Shown here in pieces: positions 54,638 through 64,000 of a stretch of DNA of 64,000 bases. Within the stretch, counting starts at the first letter, position 1, and each line of letters opens with the position of its first letter. The notes beneath the pieces were generated by a model that saw only the letters and a list, made by a program, of their open reading frames with translations, did no database searches and was not told the origin of the DNA. The stretch spans positions 62,739,080-62,803,079 of the forward strand of contig CM045729.1 in assembly GCA_024760905.1 (NCBI GenBank). The letters are read 5' to 3'. The stretch is from Plotosus lineatus (taxonomy: Eukaryota; Chordata; Actinopteri; Siluriformes; Plotosidae). Position numbers and translations under genes: made by a program.

Positions 54638-54986
54638 ACTCATCAGTTCATTTTCTGTAACAGCTTAATCCTAATTAGGGTCGCGGGGAGGCTGGTGCCC
54701 ATCCCAGCTGACTCTGGGCGAGGGCAGAGTACACCCTGGACAGCCCGTAAGGCCATCGCAGGGCGGAAACACAATGACAGCTTTGCAGTCCAGTCTTTAT
54801 GAAAGTCAGCAATGGTTCTTTTACATGAACCTCACACCATAGACAGTGAGAGACACAGCCAGCCTTTGATAACCCAGTTAGCTGCACTGGGGGGGACAGT
54901 GACAACCTTGTGGAGAGTGGGACTTGAACCCCCAACCTTAGGATCAGTAATCCAGTGCCCTATACCACTGGGCCACCACTGCTTTA
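54638..54986 (-). mobile_element. SINE-A with ATTAGG-type tail, full length
   Basis: The flanks CCATCCACAAGCCTC (54623-54637) and CCATCTGCAAGCCTC (54987-55001) match at 13 of 15. The minus strand has head CAGTGGTGGCCCAGTGG, B-box GGGGGTTCAAGTCCCAC, body CAGTGCAGCTAACTGG, and tail CAGCCTCCCCGCGACCC, TAATTAGGATTAAGC. Confidence 0.82.
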
Positions 54987-55317
54987 CCATCTGCAAGCCT
55001 CCTCCTCAAATAAGATTTTCCCTCAGAGCATCGTCAGAGCAGTGCATGAGTACAAGCACAAGAGCAAACAATATTATCTGTAAGACTCTCCTGTAGATGA
55101 CTTTTCAATTCCCAGGGTGTGATTATTTTACCCTTTTCATTTCCTAGTGGACGCAGCATAACACTTCAAGGGAGATGTTTCACTGCTCCCCTTTCCAAAG
55201 AATTATTTTTTTTTAATTTGGTGAGATGAGAATGTCAGAGGGGACTGGCATATTTTTGGCTGAGGTGGTTTTGAAAACTATGTACTTGTATACATATATA
55301 AAATAAAAAAATGTCAT

Positions 55318-55455
55318 GGGTTGTGTGAGTGTTGGCCCTGCGATGGCCTGGCAAGCTGGGTGTATCCCGCCCTCATCCGAAGTTGGCTGAGATGGGCGCC
55401 AGCCTCTCCGTGACCCTAATTAGGATTAAATTGTTCAGGAAATGAATGAATGAGG
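55318..55455 (+). mobile_element. SINE-B tail fragment
   Basis: GGGTTGTGTGAGTGTTGGCC, TGCGATGGCCTGGC, GGGCGCCAGCCTCTCCG, TAATTAGGATTAAATTG, GAAATGAATGAATG. No head. Confidence 0.65.
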
Positions 55456-55502
55456 ACATGTGTTATGGGGAAAATAGCTCAAGACTATAAGTCAAATTGT
55501 AC

Positions 55503-55816
55503 TTCTTTTCCTTTCATTTTTCCCCCTTTTTTTCAGGAGTCACCACAGCAAATCGTCAGATTTGCATGTATAAATTGGCATACATTTTTACATCAGATGC
55601 CCTTTCTGACACAACCCTTTAGCAAGGGGCAGAAACATGCTAACGGCTATGCAGCTACTCTATGAAAGTCAGCAATGGTTCTTTTACATGCCTCTCACCA
55701 TAGACAGTGAGAGACATGACATGAAACTGACAACTTTGTGGAGGGTGGGATTCGAACCCCCAACCTTAGGATTAACAAGCCAGTGCCCTTTACCTCCAGG
55801 CCACTACTGCCCCTCG
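55503..55816 (-). mobile_element. SINE-A with RTE-like tail, perfect 14-bp target duplication
   Basis: AAGTCAAATTGTAC is on both sides (55489-55502, 55817-55830). Minus-strand head CAGTAGTGGCCTGGAGG, B-box GGGGGTTCGAATCCCAC, body TCTCACTGTCTATGGTG and AAAGAACCATTGCTGAC, RTE-UTR-like segment GTGTCAGAAAGGGCATC, and RTE-like end GATTTGCTGTGGTGAC then AAAGGAAAAGAA. With the copy at 5359 it shows head, body and RTE-like tail moved as one unit. Confidence 0.88.
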
Positions 55817-56074
55817 AAGTCAAATTGTACAACATTCATTATAGAAGTGTTCTAGTTGTTGCAAGATAAAAATCTGGTTGATGTACTTGGTTGATGTACG
55901 ACCATCACATGTACATTATATGACCTACATATGTTGAACCCAACACTGTCATAAAAATATTGTACAATACACATGGCTATATAAGGAGTAGACAGTTGTA
56001 GTGCACCAGATGGCCCAAAAAACACATGTCTGATATAACAGCCATAGGATGTTGTAGGCCATAAAACAATAGAC

Positions 56075-56158
56075 CAGGGGTGGCGAACAAGTTAGACACA
56101 AAGAGCCAAAGTTTTTAACTGTGAGAGTTAAAGAGCCACACCACGTGCTGTCCTGCCA
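56075..56158. mobile_element. hAT terminal fragment
   Basis: CAGGGGTGGCGAACAAG, AGACACAAAGAGCCAAAG, GTTAAAGAGCCACACC form a hAT-like left end similar in style to 33496. The opposite end was not found; a (CA)n array follows. Confidence 0.5.
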
Positions 56159-56159
56159 A

Positions 56160-56198
<39 letters not shown>
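56159..56198. repeat. (CA)20 microsatellite
   Basis: ACAC array of about 40 bp. Confidence 0.95.
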
Positions 56199-56199
<1 letters not shown>

Positions 56200-56571
56200 C
56201 ACCTCTCTCTCTCTTTCTCCCTTGCTCCGACACACACAACTACTGAACACACTTCAGATACATAGCTATGGCCTGTATAATATAAATTGATGAATATTGA
56301 AATATACACACAATCATGTTGAGTCAGGTGTTTTTTACCTTTGGGGAATTCCGTGTCAATATTAGCATGGAGTTGCTAAAATGAAGCTGAAGATTTGAAG
56401 CCCTGAAATGTAATATTGTGGTACTGCATAATGAATATGCATCAAATGCATCAAACTGACAGAGAAAGGGACTGCACTACACTTTTCAGGTCTATTAAAT
56501 ACTATTCATTAAAATAGTTTGTTTCAGTACAGATAATGGCTTATACTAGTATATTAAAACTGCTAAAAATA
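56199..56571. other. No recognisable feature
   Basis: AT-rich spacer between a microsatellite and a Tigger-like end. Confidence 0.4.
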
Positions 56572-57165
56572 CAGTCTGCCCTCTACTTATGAAATTAATC
56601 GTCCCAGCACCTGTTTCGTAACATGGGGTTTTCGTAAGTAGAGGTGCATTTTACATGTAAAATGCATGATTCGTTCCAAGGCTCCCAAGACTACCCCATA
56701 AACCCTTTAAAACTGATAAAAGTACACCAATTTTGTATGAAATATGTATGAAATATGTGTTAAAAGTAAAAGAAAATTATTTATTAAACAATTTAAAGAT
56801 TTTATTAACATATTAAACCATTTTATTAACATATCCATTAATTAAACCATTATTAAACATTTTTTTATGAACCAATTTTTTTTTTTTATTAACCAAACCA
56901 AACAATATTAAACATTATTAAACATTTGTGACGCGCTCTGCCAAGTGCGGGAGGCGTCACGGCCGACACTGGAGCTTTTGGGGCAGAATGCGGCTTGTCT
57001 GAACTTCCGATCGGTCAAGCAAGCAAGTGCGCTTTGAACACTTGTTTAGTAATCAACATTCACTCGTTTGCTTGAGGGATCGGAGGTCCGGATGAGCCAC
57101 GCCCCGTCTTGGGGACTCTGGTGTCTTGGAATAGCAACATCACTAGATCTTGAATCCAAAGTTTG
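56572..57165. mobile_element. Tigger-like element, right end missing
   Basis: The left end CAGTCTGCCCTCTACTTATG follows TA. The subterminal part (AAATTAATCG, TTTCGTAACATGGGG, TACATGTAAAATGCATG) and the GC-rich interior (GTCCGGATGAGCCACGCC) parallel the element at 6671 (GTCCTGATGAGCCGTGCC). No matching right end is found before the hAT at 57174, and none was recognised beyond it. Confidence 0.6.
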
Positions 57166-57173
57166 TTTTAAAG

Positions 57174-58402
57174 CTGTGCTTCTCAATTACCCCCCCCCCC
57201 ACACACACACACTATAAATAGTGTCATTTTTCTATAAAATTGTTATAAGTTATCCTCTATATAACACTAATTATGGAATACAAAAAAGGAAGAAATATAG
57301 ATCAATTTCCAGCAAAAAAAAAAAAACTTTATTAACCATTTTTTAGTCTTTCAATAAAAAGATTTAACGGGGATCAATTTGCCTGAAATTAAAAAAAGTA
57401 CCCTTATTTAAACTCTAAACATTTTTGACCAACAATTTGAACCATTTGATACTGAAAAATAAAATTAATAAATAATAATAAATTCAAATTGATCAGCAAC
57501 ATTAACTCAGGAGCACGATATATAAAATACTTTAACCTACAAAACAAAAATGAATAAAACAATTTGTATTCTTTTGTCAAAATGATTAAGTCCAGATTAA
57601 TGGTATAATAAGCACAGTTTGCAGTGCACAGCTTTTCGAAGCCGGGTTTAAAGCACAATACTGAACTCTCAGCTCCTGCTCAATGCTGAACTGGGACCTG
57701 CACTTATTTTCTCAACAGTGACGTCATCCAGCATGACCGAGACCGTGTGTGCTGCAGGTGGGATCAGTTCCTCTGCTGTGCTGTGGGGTTTTGTGCACTG
57801 AGCAGTTTGGTACTCCACCTTATCTGATGCTAACAGAGCTCGCTGGTTTGCTGGAGTAGCATTCACGACGCGGGATAGTTGTTGGCAATATTCGGCACGT
57901 TTTCGTTGAACAAACTCAAGCGGCTTATCAGCGTGATCGGGGTGTGATGTCTTTAAGTGACGCCTTAATTTATTTGGCTTCATGCTGTCCGCTGCCAATG
58001 TTTTCAGACACAGTAAACACAGCAGTCTTTTCTCGATTCTCACTGCAGTCACAATGAAGCCCCGAGTGCTACATCCACTTCATCATACCTCCTCGACTTA
58101 GCTTTGGGAGACTTTCGTTTCTCTCACGGTCTCCGTCTGTCTCCACCTCTTTTGTCGTCCCTGTTAAAAAATTTTTCATGGTGTGTTTATTAACTTCATT
58201 TCATATTTTACCACTCAGCTCATTCTCTCTGTGAGCAATCTGACAGTGAGGGAGCCACTGCCACCTACTGTAATGGATGTACAATTACACTTTATTCTAG
58301 TATGGCAAAAAAAAGCACGTTCCCTGGTGTCACACATGCCCCCGGCATCACACCGCGCCCACCCCCAGGGGGGGGGCACGCCCCACTATTTGAGAACCAC
58401 TG
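57174..58402 (-). mobile_element. hAT element with 8-bp target duplication (7/8)
   Basis: TTTTAAAG (57166-57173) and TTTTGAAG (58403-58410) flank it. The ends are CTGTGCTTCTCAATTA and (inward) CAGTGGTTCTCAAATAG. It encodes a BED-type N-terminal fragment on the minus strand. Its left part is shared with the fragment at 30321-30606. Confidence 0.85.
57669..58052 (-). pseudogene. ZBED5-like hAT transposase N-terminal fragment
   Basis: The frame includes KRLLCLLCLKTLAADSMKP, then NKLRRHLKTSHPDHADKP (Cys-x2-Cys and His-x5-His of a BED finger intact), FVQRKRAEYCQQLSRV, NQRALLASDKVEYQTAQC, KPHSTAEELIPPA and VSVMLDDVTVEKI. It stops soon after, so the catalytic hATC half is missing. Confidence 0.83.
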
Positions 58403-58410
58403 TTTTGAAG

Positions 58411-59089
58411 TCATGTTAACTGTGTTACACAGTTCTACCAACATTTCCAGAAAGGTGACTGGTATCACACCACACTAACACAAGGATTTTTTAGCAGCAA
58501 AATAATGGTGCTCTGAGAAGCCTTCAACCAATAAATTAATATAAACATTAATTTTCTCAACAAGGCGTGAAAATGACTAATTCCTACTTTTCAATAAACC
58601 AATACAGGTTTACTCGAATACATATACAGTCATTATAGAAAACTGAAATCCTATACAAACTGGCCTTTTTAGAATTGCTTTACAAGGAAGTAGTATAGAG
58701 AGGAACGCAGTATACTCTGAAGAGGCATATTTTGACATAATCTGAACAAGAAAGCCAATTTTCTTGCCAAAATATTAGCATGACCGTATAATACACAGCA
58801 CTCTTTTTGAGTCACCATCATCAGTCATTCGATTTGTAATGAATAGCCCCAGATATTTCATTTATTACAAACACAAATCACTTGTCCTGGTAAATAAATA
58901 TCTGGAAAATTGAAGTCCTTATCATCTTTTATTCTAAACAGCAAAACCATGCTTGCACATCATTAATGGTACTGTACTTCAACCATATATTTAGCAGCTG
59001 TTGAAAAATATAACTACTAACTGTTGAGAGTAGAGAACAACTATATCATCTGTACACATAAAATGTCTATCAATACATGATCAGTCATG
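58411..59089. other. No recognisable feature
   Basis: AT-rich spacer without identifiable genes or repeats. Confidence 0.45.
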
Positions 59090-59469
59090 GAGACAGTTTT
59101 GCGGACACTCTGTAGGCGAGATAAACCATTCATGTATATATTAAACAGGGCTGGTGAAAGCAGACCCACCCACCACAGTGCACACCATTACTAATGTCAA
59201 ATGGGGCGGAGACACTATTGCTCCATTTAACCTGCATGCTCTGCTTGGCATACCAATGTGTGAGAATTCTTAGAAATCCTACCAGGCACACCCTTTTGGG
59301 TTCACTTCAAAATTAATTTTTGGTGGTAAACTCGATTAAAAGCCTGAACGGCATCACTTAAATCAATTAAAACAGAAGAATTCTGCCCTCTATAAATTTC
59401 AACTGCTTCTTCCTTGGCATAGATACACATACGAGGACCATGCTTAGCCTTGAAGCCAAATTGGTTGTC
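59090..59469 (-). pseudogene. LINE reverse-transcriptase fragment of another family
   Basis: Minus-strand frames give NQFGFKAKHGPRMCIYAKEEAVEIYRG, SSVLIDLSDAVQAFNRVYHQKL (motif A region), a broken middle, then SPALFNIYMNGLSRL (motif B side). Stops and shifts are frequent. The QFGFKAKHG and YMNGLS wording differs from both the RTE-like and L2-like LINEs here. The RTE copy at 59470 starts right at its edge. Confidence 0.65.
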
Positions 59470-59496
59470 TTCTTCTTTTCCTTTCGGCTTTTCCCT

Positions 59497-60981
59497 TCAG
59501 GGGTCGCCACAGCGGATCATCTGCCTCCATCTCACCCTATCCTTTGCATCTTCTTCTCTTACACCAACGACCTTCATGTCCTCCTTTACCACATCCATGA
59601 ATCGTCTCTTTGGTCTTCCTCTAGGCCTTTTGCCTGGTAGTTCCAGCCTCAGCATCCTATTACCAATATACTCACTATCCCTCCTCTGTACATGTCCAAA
59701 CCATCTCAATCTAGCCTCTCTGACTTTGTCTCCAAAACGTCTTACATGTGCTGTCCCTCTGACGTACTCATTCCTAATCCTATCCATCCTCGTTACTCCC
59801 AAAGAGAACCTCAACATTTTCATCTCTGCTACCTCCAACTCTGCCTCCTGTCTTTTCCCCAGGGCCACTGTTTCTAACCCATACAGCATCGTTGGCCTCA
59901 ACACCGTTTTGTACACTTTTCCTTTCATTTTTGCCGATACCCTCCTATCACACATCACACCCGACACTTTTCTCCAACCATTCCAACCTGCCTGCACACG
60001 CTTCTTGACCTCTTTTCCACACTCGCCATTGCTCTGGATTGTTGAGCCTAAGTACTTAAAATCCTCCACCTTTCTTATCTCTGCTCCCTGTAATCTCACC
60101 GTTCCTCTTTGGTCCTTGGCATTCATGCACATGTACTCTGTCTTACTGAGGCTAATCTTCATTCCCCTCCTTTCCAGGGCATACCTCCACCTCTCTAGAT
60201 TTTCCTGCACTTGTTCTCTGCTCTCACTACAGATTACAATGTCATCTGCAAACATCATAGTCCATGGGGAATCTTGTCTAACCTCGTCTGTCAGCCTGTC
60301 CATCACCATAGCGAACAAGAAGGGGCTGAGAGCTGACCCTTGATGCAGTCCCACCTCCACCTTGAACTCTTCTGTCACACCGACAGCACACCTCACCACT
60401 GTCTTACATCTCTCATACATGTCCTGCACCACTCTAACATACTTCTCTGCCACTCCAGACTTCCTCATGCAATACCACAGTTCTTCTCTCGGCACCCTGT
60501 CATATGCTTTCTCCAGATCCACAAAGGCACAATGCAGCTCCCTCTGACCTTCTCTGTACTTCTCCATTAACATCCTCAAGGCAAACACTGCATCTGTGGT
60601 GCTCTTTCTGGGCATGAAACCAAACTGTTGTTCACAAATGCTGACTTCTGCCCTTAGTCTAGCTTCCACTATTCTTTCCCATAACTTCATCGTATGGCTC
60701 ATCAACTTTATCCCTCTGTAGTTGCCACAACTCTGCACGTCTCCCTTGTTCTTAAAAATGGGCACCAGCACACTTCTCCTCCATTCCTCTGGCATCCTCT
60801 CACTCTCTAAGACCTTGTTAAATGTTCTTGTCAGAAAATCTACTGCTACCTCTCCTAGACACTTCCATACCTCCACCGGTATGTCATCAGGACCAACTGC
60901 CTTTCCATTCTTCATCCTCTTCAATGCCCTCCTCACTTCACCCTTACTAATCTTTGCTACTTCCTGGTCCTCAACAGTCAC
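59497..60981 (-). CDS. RTE-like reverse transcriptase, 494-codon open frame
   Basis: RNA-dependent DNA polymerase of a non-LTR retrotransposon. Landmarks: GPDDIPVEVWK (30-40), CGNYRGIKLMSH (85-96), EQQFGFMPRKSTTD (117-130), motif A FVDLEKAYD (153-161), motif B GLHQGSALSPFLF (211-223), catalytic FADD (244-247), thumb-like KYLGSTIQSNGECG, then the basic C-terminal RLRWFGHVQRR, RPRGRPKRR and final CGDP. All catalytic residues are present with no stop, so it is the best preserved RT in the window. The annotated ATG is internal to the original polyprotein: the true ORF began further upstream, in the frame now broken at about 60984. It is probably not expressed as such. Confidence 0.85.
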   Translation of the reverse strand: MTVEDQEVAKISKGEVRRALKRMKNGKAVGPDDIPVEVWKCLGEVAVDFLTRTFNKVLESERMPEEWRRSVLVPIFKNKGDVQSCGNYRGIKLMSHTMKLWERIVEARLRAEVSICEQQFGFMPRKSTTDAVFALRMLMEKYREGQRELHCAFVDLEKAYDRVPREELWYCMRKSGVAEKYVRVVQDMYERCKTVVRCAVGVTEEFKVEVGLHQGSALSPFLFAMVMDRLTDEVRQDSPWTMMFADDIVICSESREQVQENLERWRYALERRGMKISLSKTEYMCMNAKDQRGTVRLQGAEIRKVEDFKYLGSTIQSNGECGKEVKKRVQAGWNGWRKVSGVMCDRRVSAKMKGKVYKTVLRPTMLYGLETVALGKRQEAELEVAEMKMLRFSLGVTRMDRIRNEYVRGTAHVRRFGDKVREARLRWFGHVQRRDSEYIGNRMLRLELPGKRPRGRPKRRFMDVVKEDMKVVGVREEDAKDRVRWRQMIRCGDP

Positions 60982-60986
60982 CTCTT

Positions 60987-61679
60987 CTACACTTCTTCTC
61001 TCTCATTTTCCTCATTCATCAGCTCTTCAAAGTACTCTTTCCATCTTCCCAGCACACTTCTGTCATCAGTCAATACATTTCCCTCTCTGTCCTTTATCAA
61101 TCTAACTTGCTGCACGTCCTTCCCATCTCTATTTCTCTGCTGTGCCAACCTGTATAAATCATTTTCTCCCTCCTTACTTTCCAGCCGAGCATACAAGTCA
61201 TCAAACGCACTCTGTTTGGCCTTTGACACTGCTACCTTTGCCTTACGCTGTGTCTCCCTGTACTCCTGTTTACTCTCTTCGGTTTTGTCAATGTCCCACT
61301 TCTTCTTAGCTAATCTCTTCCTTTGTACACACTCCTGCACTTCCTCATTCCACCACCAAGTCTCCTTATCTACTTTCCTTCCAGATGACACACCAAATAT
61401 TCTCCTACCTGTCTCCCTGATCACATTCGCTGTAGTTGTCCAGTCATCTGGAAGCACTTCCTGACCACCCAAAGCCTGTTTCAACTCCTCCTTGAAGACA
61501 ACCCGACACTCTTCCTTTTTCAACTTCCACCACTTTGTCTTCTGCTCTGCCTTTGCCTTCTTCACCTTCCTCACCATCAGCATCATCCTGCACACCACCA
61601 TCCTATGCTGTTTGGCAACACTCTCACCCGCTACTACTTTGCAGTCACTGACTTCCTTTAAATTACATCGCCTGCACAA
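60987..61679 (-). pseudogene. RTE polyprotein linker (after endonuclease, before RT)
   Basis: 230 codons: LKEVSDCKVVAGESVAKQHRM (endonuclease C-terminus with the H of the S-x-H motif), a Lys-rich stretch, RETGRRIFGVSSGRKVDKETWWWNEEVQ, VQRKRLAKKKWD, and GRWKEYFEELMNEENERE. The last block normally leads into the RT without a stop. Here a frameshift and a stop at EREEV* separate them. Confidence 0.8.
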
Positions 61680-61693
61680 GATGTAGTCTACCT

Positions 61694-62460
61694 GTAGTCT
61701 ACATGTACATGTAGTCTACCTGTCTGTGGTAGTAAAATATTTATACACTGGCTAATACATTTTGCCTATAATTATCTAGGCTCCCCACCCAAATCACAAT
61801 CATTCATTCATTTGCCAAAATGCTTAATCCTACCAGGGTGCATTTAAATTATGAAACAGACTGCAAAATGGTTTATGAGTCATATTGTCTCATGGAGTGA
61901 GTGGCCAGTTCATGAGCCTGAACTTCAGTAAAAGCTGTGCATCAGGTGTTAGGAAATTCCACAGCTGTGAGGTATTTACATTCTTTGTTGGCTATGCGTG
62001 AGTTTGTGAGTGAAAGTCTTTCTGTTGTTTAAATGATAATTCTAAATGTATTTTCTGCTGTTTTGTTTCCTTTCAATTGTATTTTATAGAGGGACTTTTA
62101 TGGCCCAGTGTTTGCCAGTTGAGCTTCTTTGAGTTTATTAAATATTACTTCTAGAATGAAGCCAACCTTTATCTCCACGACACACCTGAAAAAAACCCCT
62201 GCGGTGTATTTTTATCATTGTATGTGCAACTTCAAAGTATTAAGTACACTTAAGTACTAAGTATAAAAGGATAAAAGAATTTAAACATTTCTTATTACCC
62301 CTACACATCCCTAATGAGCAAGCCCACAGCGATGGTAGCAAGGAAAATCTCCCTCAGTAGATGTGAGGAAGAAACCTTGAGAGGAACCAGGCCCAAAGTG
62401 GAAACTCATCCTCATTTGGGTGAAACAATAAAAATACAAACCATATACATACATACACAC

Positions 62461-62463
<3 letters not shown>
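61694..62463. other. No gene; faint repeat-like block near 62290-62430
   Basis: Contains a reversed SINE tail remnant near 61802 (CATTCATTTGCCAAAATG) and a block GAAGAAACCTTGAGAGG, AACCAGGCCCAAAGTGG that I associate with a common fish interspersed repeat, without being able to name it. Confidence 0.35.

Positions 62464-62464
<1 letters not shown>

Positions 62465-62534
<70 letters not shown>
62465..62534. repeat. (TA)35 microsatellite
   Basis: TA array ending TATACTAGTCC, where a Tc1-like terminus begins. Confidence 0.96.
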
Positions 62535-62535
<1 letters not shown>

Positions 62536-62693
62536 TAGTCCTGCTCAAAAAATTAGCATATTGTGATGAAGTTCATTATTTTCTGTAATGTACTGATAAA
62601 CATTTGGCTTTCATATATTTTAGATTGATTACACACAACTGAAGTAGTCCAAGCCTTTTATTGTTTAAATATTGATAATTTTGGCAAAAAAGT
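62535..62693. mobile_element. Tc1-like element, left end only
   Basis: CTAGTCCTGCTCAAAAAATT, AGCATATTGTGATG, AAGTTCATTATTTTCTG, CAACTGAAGTAGTCC, GCCTTTTATTGTTTAAATA are the outer part of a very common fish Tc1-like element. It is cut at 62693 by the (GATAA)n tail of the L2-like LINE. Confidence 0.65.
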
Positions 62694-64000
62694 AAGATAA
62701 GATAAGATAAGATACAGCTTTATTAATCTCACAATGGAGAAATTCACTGTTACAGGCTCTTGAGGTACTATCAGTAGGGGGTGCAAAAATAGACACAAGT
62801 ACAAACATACACACATACATATATATTATATAAGTAAATAAATAAATAGATAAATAAATAGTATAAATTAATAAACAATAAAAGAAAAAAATGGAGCAAC
62901 TTTATAGACTGGCCTATATTAAAGTGTAATGTATCTGAGGGCAGAGTAGATGGGTTGATACGGTTCACAGTCAGTGGGGTAGATGTGGTTGATTAAAGTG
63001 CACGGGGTTTTTATTGCACATAACCGGTATTTTCACAGACAGTTACAAAGTGGCGTTGTACAGTCTGACAGCGGTGGGAATGAACGACCTACGGTAGCGC
63101 TCCTTCCTGCACTGAGGATGCCTCAGTCGTCCACTGAAGGAGCTGCTCAGCTTCTCTACAGTCTGGTGCAGTGGGTGAGAGCTGTTGTTCATGATGGATG
63201 TGAGCTTTGCTACCATCCTCCTCTCACTCACCTCCTCCACAGAGTCCAGTGGGCAGCCTAGGACAGAGCTGGCCCTCCTGACCAGCTTGTTCAGTCTCTT
63301 CCTATCCCGCTCTGTGCTGCCCGGGGCCCAGCAGATGGCAGCGTAGAGGATTGCAGAGGCTACCACAGAGTCATAAAAAGTCCTGAGCAGAGGTCTGCAT
63401 ACGCCGAAGGACCTGAGTCTCCTCAGAAGGTGGAGGCGACTCTGGCCCTTCTTGTACAGGGCGTTGGTGTTGTGGGACCAGTCCAGTTTATTGTTAAGGT
63501 GAACACCCAGGTACTTGAAACTGTCCACTGTCTCAATGTCCTGTCCCTGGATGTTCACTAGTAAGTGTGTGTGTGTGTGTGTGTGTTCGAGTGCTTCTCC
63601 TGAAGTCGACCACCATCTCCTTCGTCTTCCTAGTGTTCAAGCACAGGTGGTTGCGCTCACACCAGTCCACGAAGTCAACGATGACCGACCGGTACTCCAG
63701 CTCGTTCCCCTCTGACACACGGCCCACAATGGCGGAGTCGTCCGAGAACTTCTGGAGGTGGCAGCTGTTTGTGTTATATATGAAGTCCGAGGTATAGATG
63801 TTGAAAAGGAAGGGTGAGAGGACGGTGCCCTGCGGTGCCCCCGTGCTGCAGACTACCACCTTTGACTTACAGCTGCGCAGCCGCACGTACTGTGGACAGT
63901 TAGTAAGGTAGTCAATAATCCAGGCAGCAAGATGCCCGTCCACTCCCACGTCCTCCAGCTTCCCCCGCAGACGCGCTGGCCTGATGGTGTTGAAGGCGCT
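62694..64000 (-). mobile_element. L2-like LINE, continues past right edge
   Basis: On the minus strand it ends with a (TTATC)n tail, preceded by the 3'UTR shared with 16638-16850. Upstream is RT coding sequence to the window edge. The plus strand at the edge (GCGTCTGCGGGGGAAGC region) is still coding in antisense. Confidence 0.85.
63043..63949 (-). pseudogene. L2-like reverse transcriptase, C-terminal half, frameshifted at a CA repeat
   Basis: The upstream frame (63533-63949) holds LRSCKSKVVVCSTGAPQGTVLSPFLFNIY (motif B), LQKFSDDSAIVGRV (catalytic F-S-D-D), CERNHLCLNTRKTKEMVVDFRR, then THTHTHT from a (GT)n run (about 63563-63584) and out of frame. The downstream frame (63043-63558) resumes NIQGQDIETVDSFKYLGVHLNNKLDW, SRLHLLRRLRSFGVC, SAILYAAICWAPG, and ends CRKERYRRSFIPTAVRLYN. 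Expansion or contraction of the dinucleotide run explains the frameshift. Confidence 0.85.

Larger units (their letters stand above)
59470..61693 (-). mobile_element. RTE-like LINE, longest copy (end of endonuclease to 3' end)
   Basis: The 3' end is a (GAA)n-type tail at 59467-59480. The coding part is one 494-codon RT frame plus an upstream 230-codon frame that is shifted near 60984. The 5' truncation lies in the QVDYILCRR codons at the end of the endonuclease. The 5' junction (61683-61722) repeats GTAGTCTACCTGT and GTAGTCTACATGTACATG, so it is locally duplicated. Confidence 0.88.

Noticed and set aside
59450..60343. 297-codon plus-strand frame opposite the RTE reverse transcriptase; similar long antisense frames at 13755-14582, 3937-4623, 46970-47650 and 49821-50240
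   Set aside because: They recur because every RTE copy has the same codon composition, giving an open shadow frame. They have no domain and follow the borders of the LINE, not of a gene.

Overview
The window is vertebrate nuclear DNA, most likely from a ray-finned fish. It contains one host coding exon in about 64 kb. The rest is a dense mixture of long (GT/CA)n, (TA)n and (GA/CT)n microsatellites, Tc1/mariner, Tigger-like and hAT DNA transposons, RTE-like and L2-like LINEs, three tRNA-type SINE families and one Ty3/gypsy remnant. Nothing looks prokaryotic: there are no operons, rRNA genes or CRISPR arrays.

The host exon is exon 1 of a NALF1 (FAM155A)-type gene on the minus strand at 11570-12223. 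It encodes the N-terminus, the membrane segment and the start of the Cys-rich ectodomain of a NALCN-channel auxiliary subunit. A CpG-rich segment (about 11330-12960) surrounds it. Because the gene reads leftwards, 1-11569 is the start of its intron 1 and 12224 onward is 5'UTR, promoter and intergenic DNA. No other host exon was recognised.

Layout. 1-11.5 kb: Tigger remnant with a foldback repeat and a LINE piece, Tc1 relics, SINEs, an RTE 3' end and a TIR-bounded Tigger-like element. 11.5-13 kb: nalf1 exon 1. 13-23 kb: an internally deleted RTE copy, compound microsatellites, a 220-bp RTE-derived mini-element, a 411-bp palindrome and two TIR-bounded elements. 23-31 kb: a Tc1 element carrying an RTE insertion, and a Tigger-like element carrying a second TIR-bounded segment with THAP-like and SAP-like coding remnants. 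31-40 kb: an internally deleted gypsy element, a hAT element with perfect 8-bp target duplications and a SINE inside it, and a Tc1 element split by a 3.8-kb L2-like LINE that itself contains a SINE. 40-64 kb: more SINEs, four more RTE copies (one with a 494-codon open RT frame), two hAT elements, and an L2-like LINE running off the right edge.

The parts are related. One RTE-like LINE family appears about ten times. The commonest SINE (SINE-A here) carries a 3' tail matching that LINE's 3' end in several copies, but carries other tails in other copies. This suggests SINEs that exchange tails and use the RTE machinery. Family names come from my reading of translated motifs and termini; no database search was possible.
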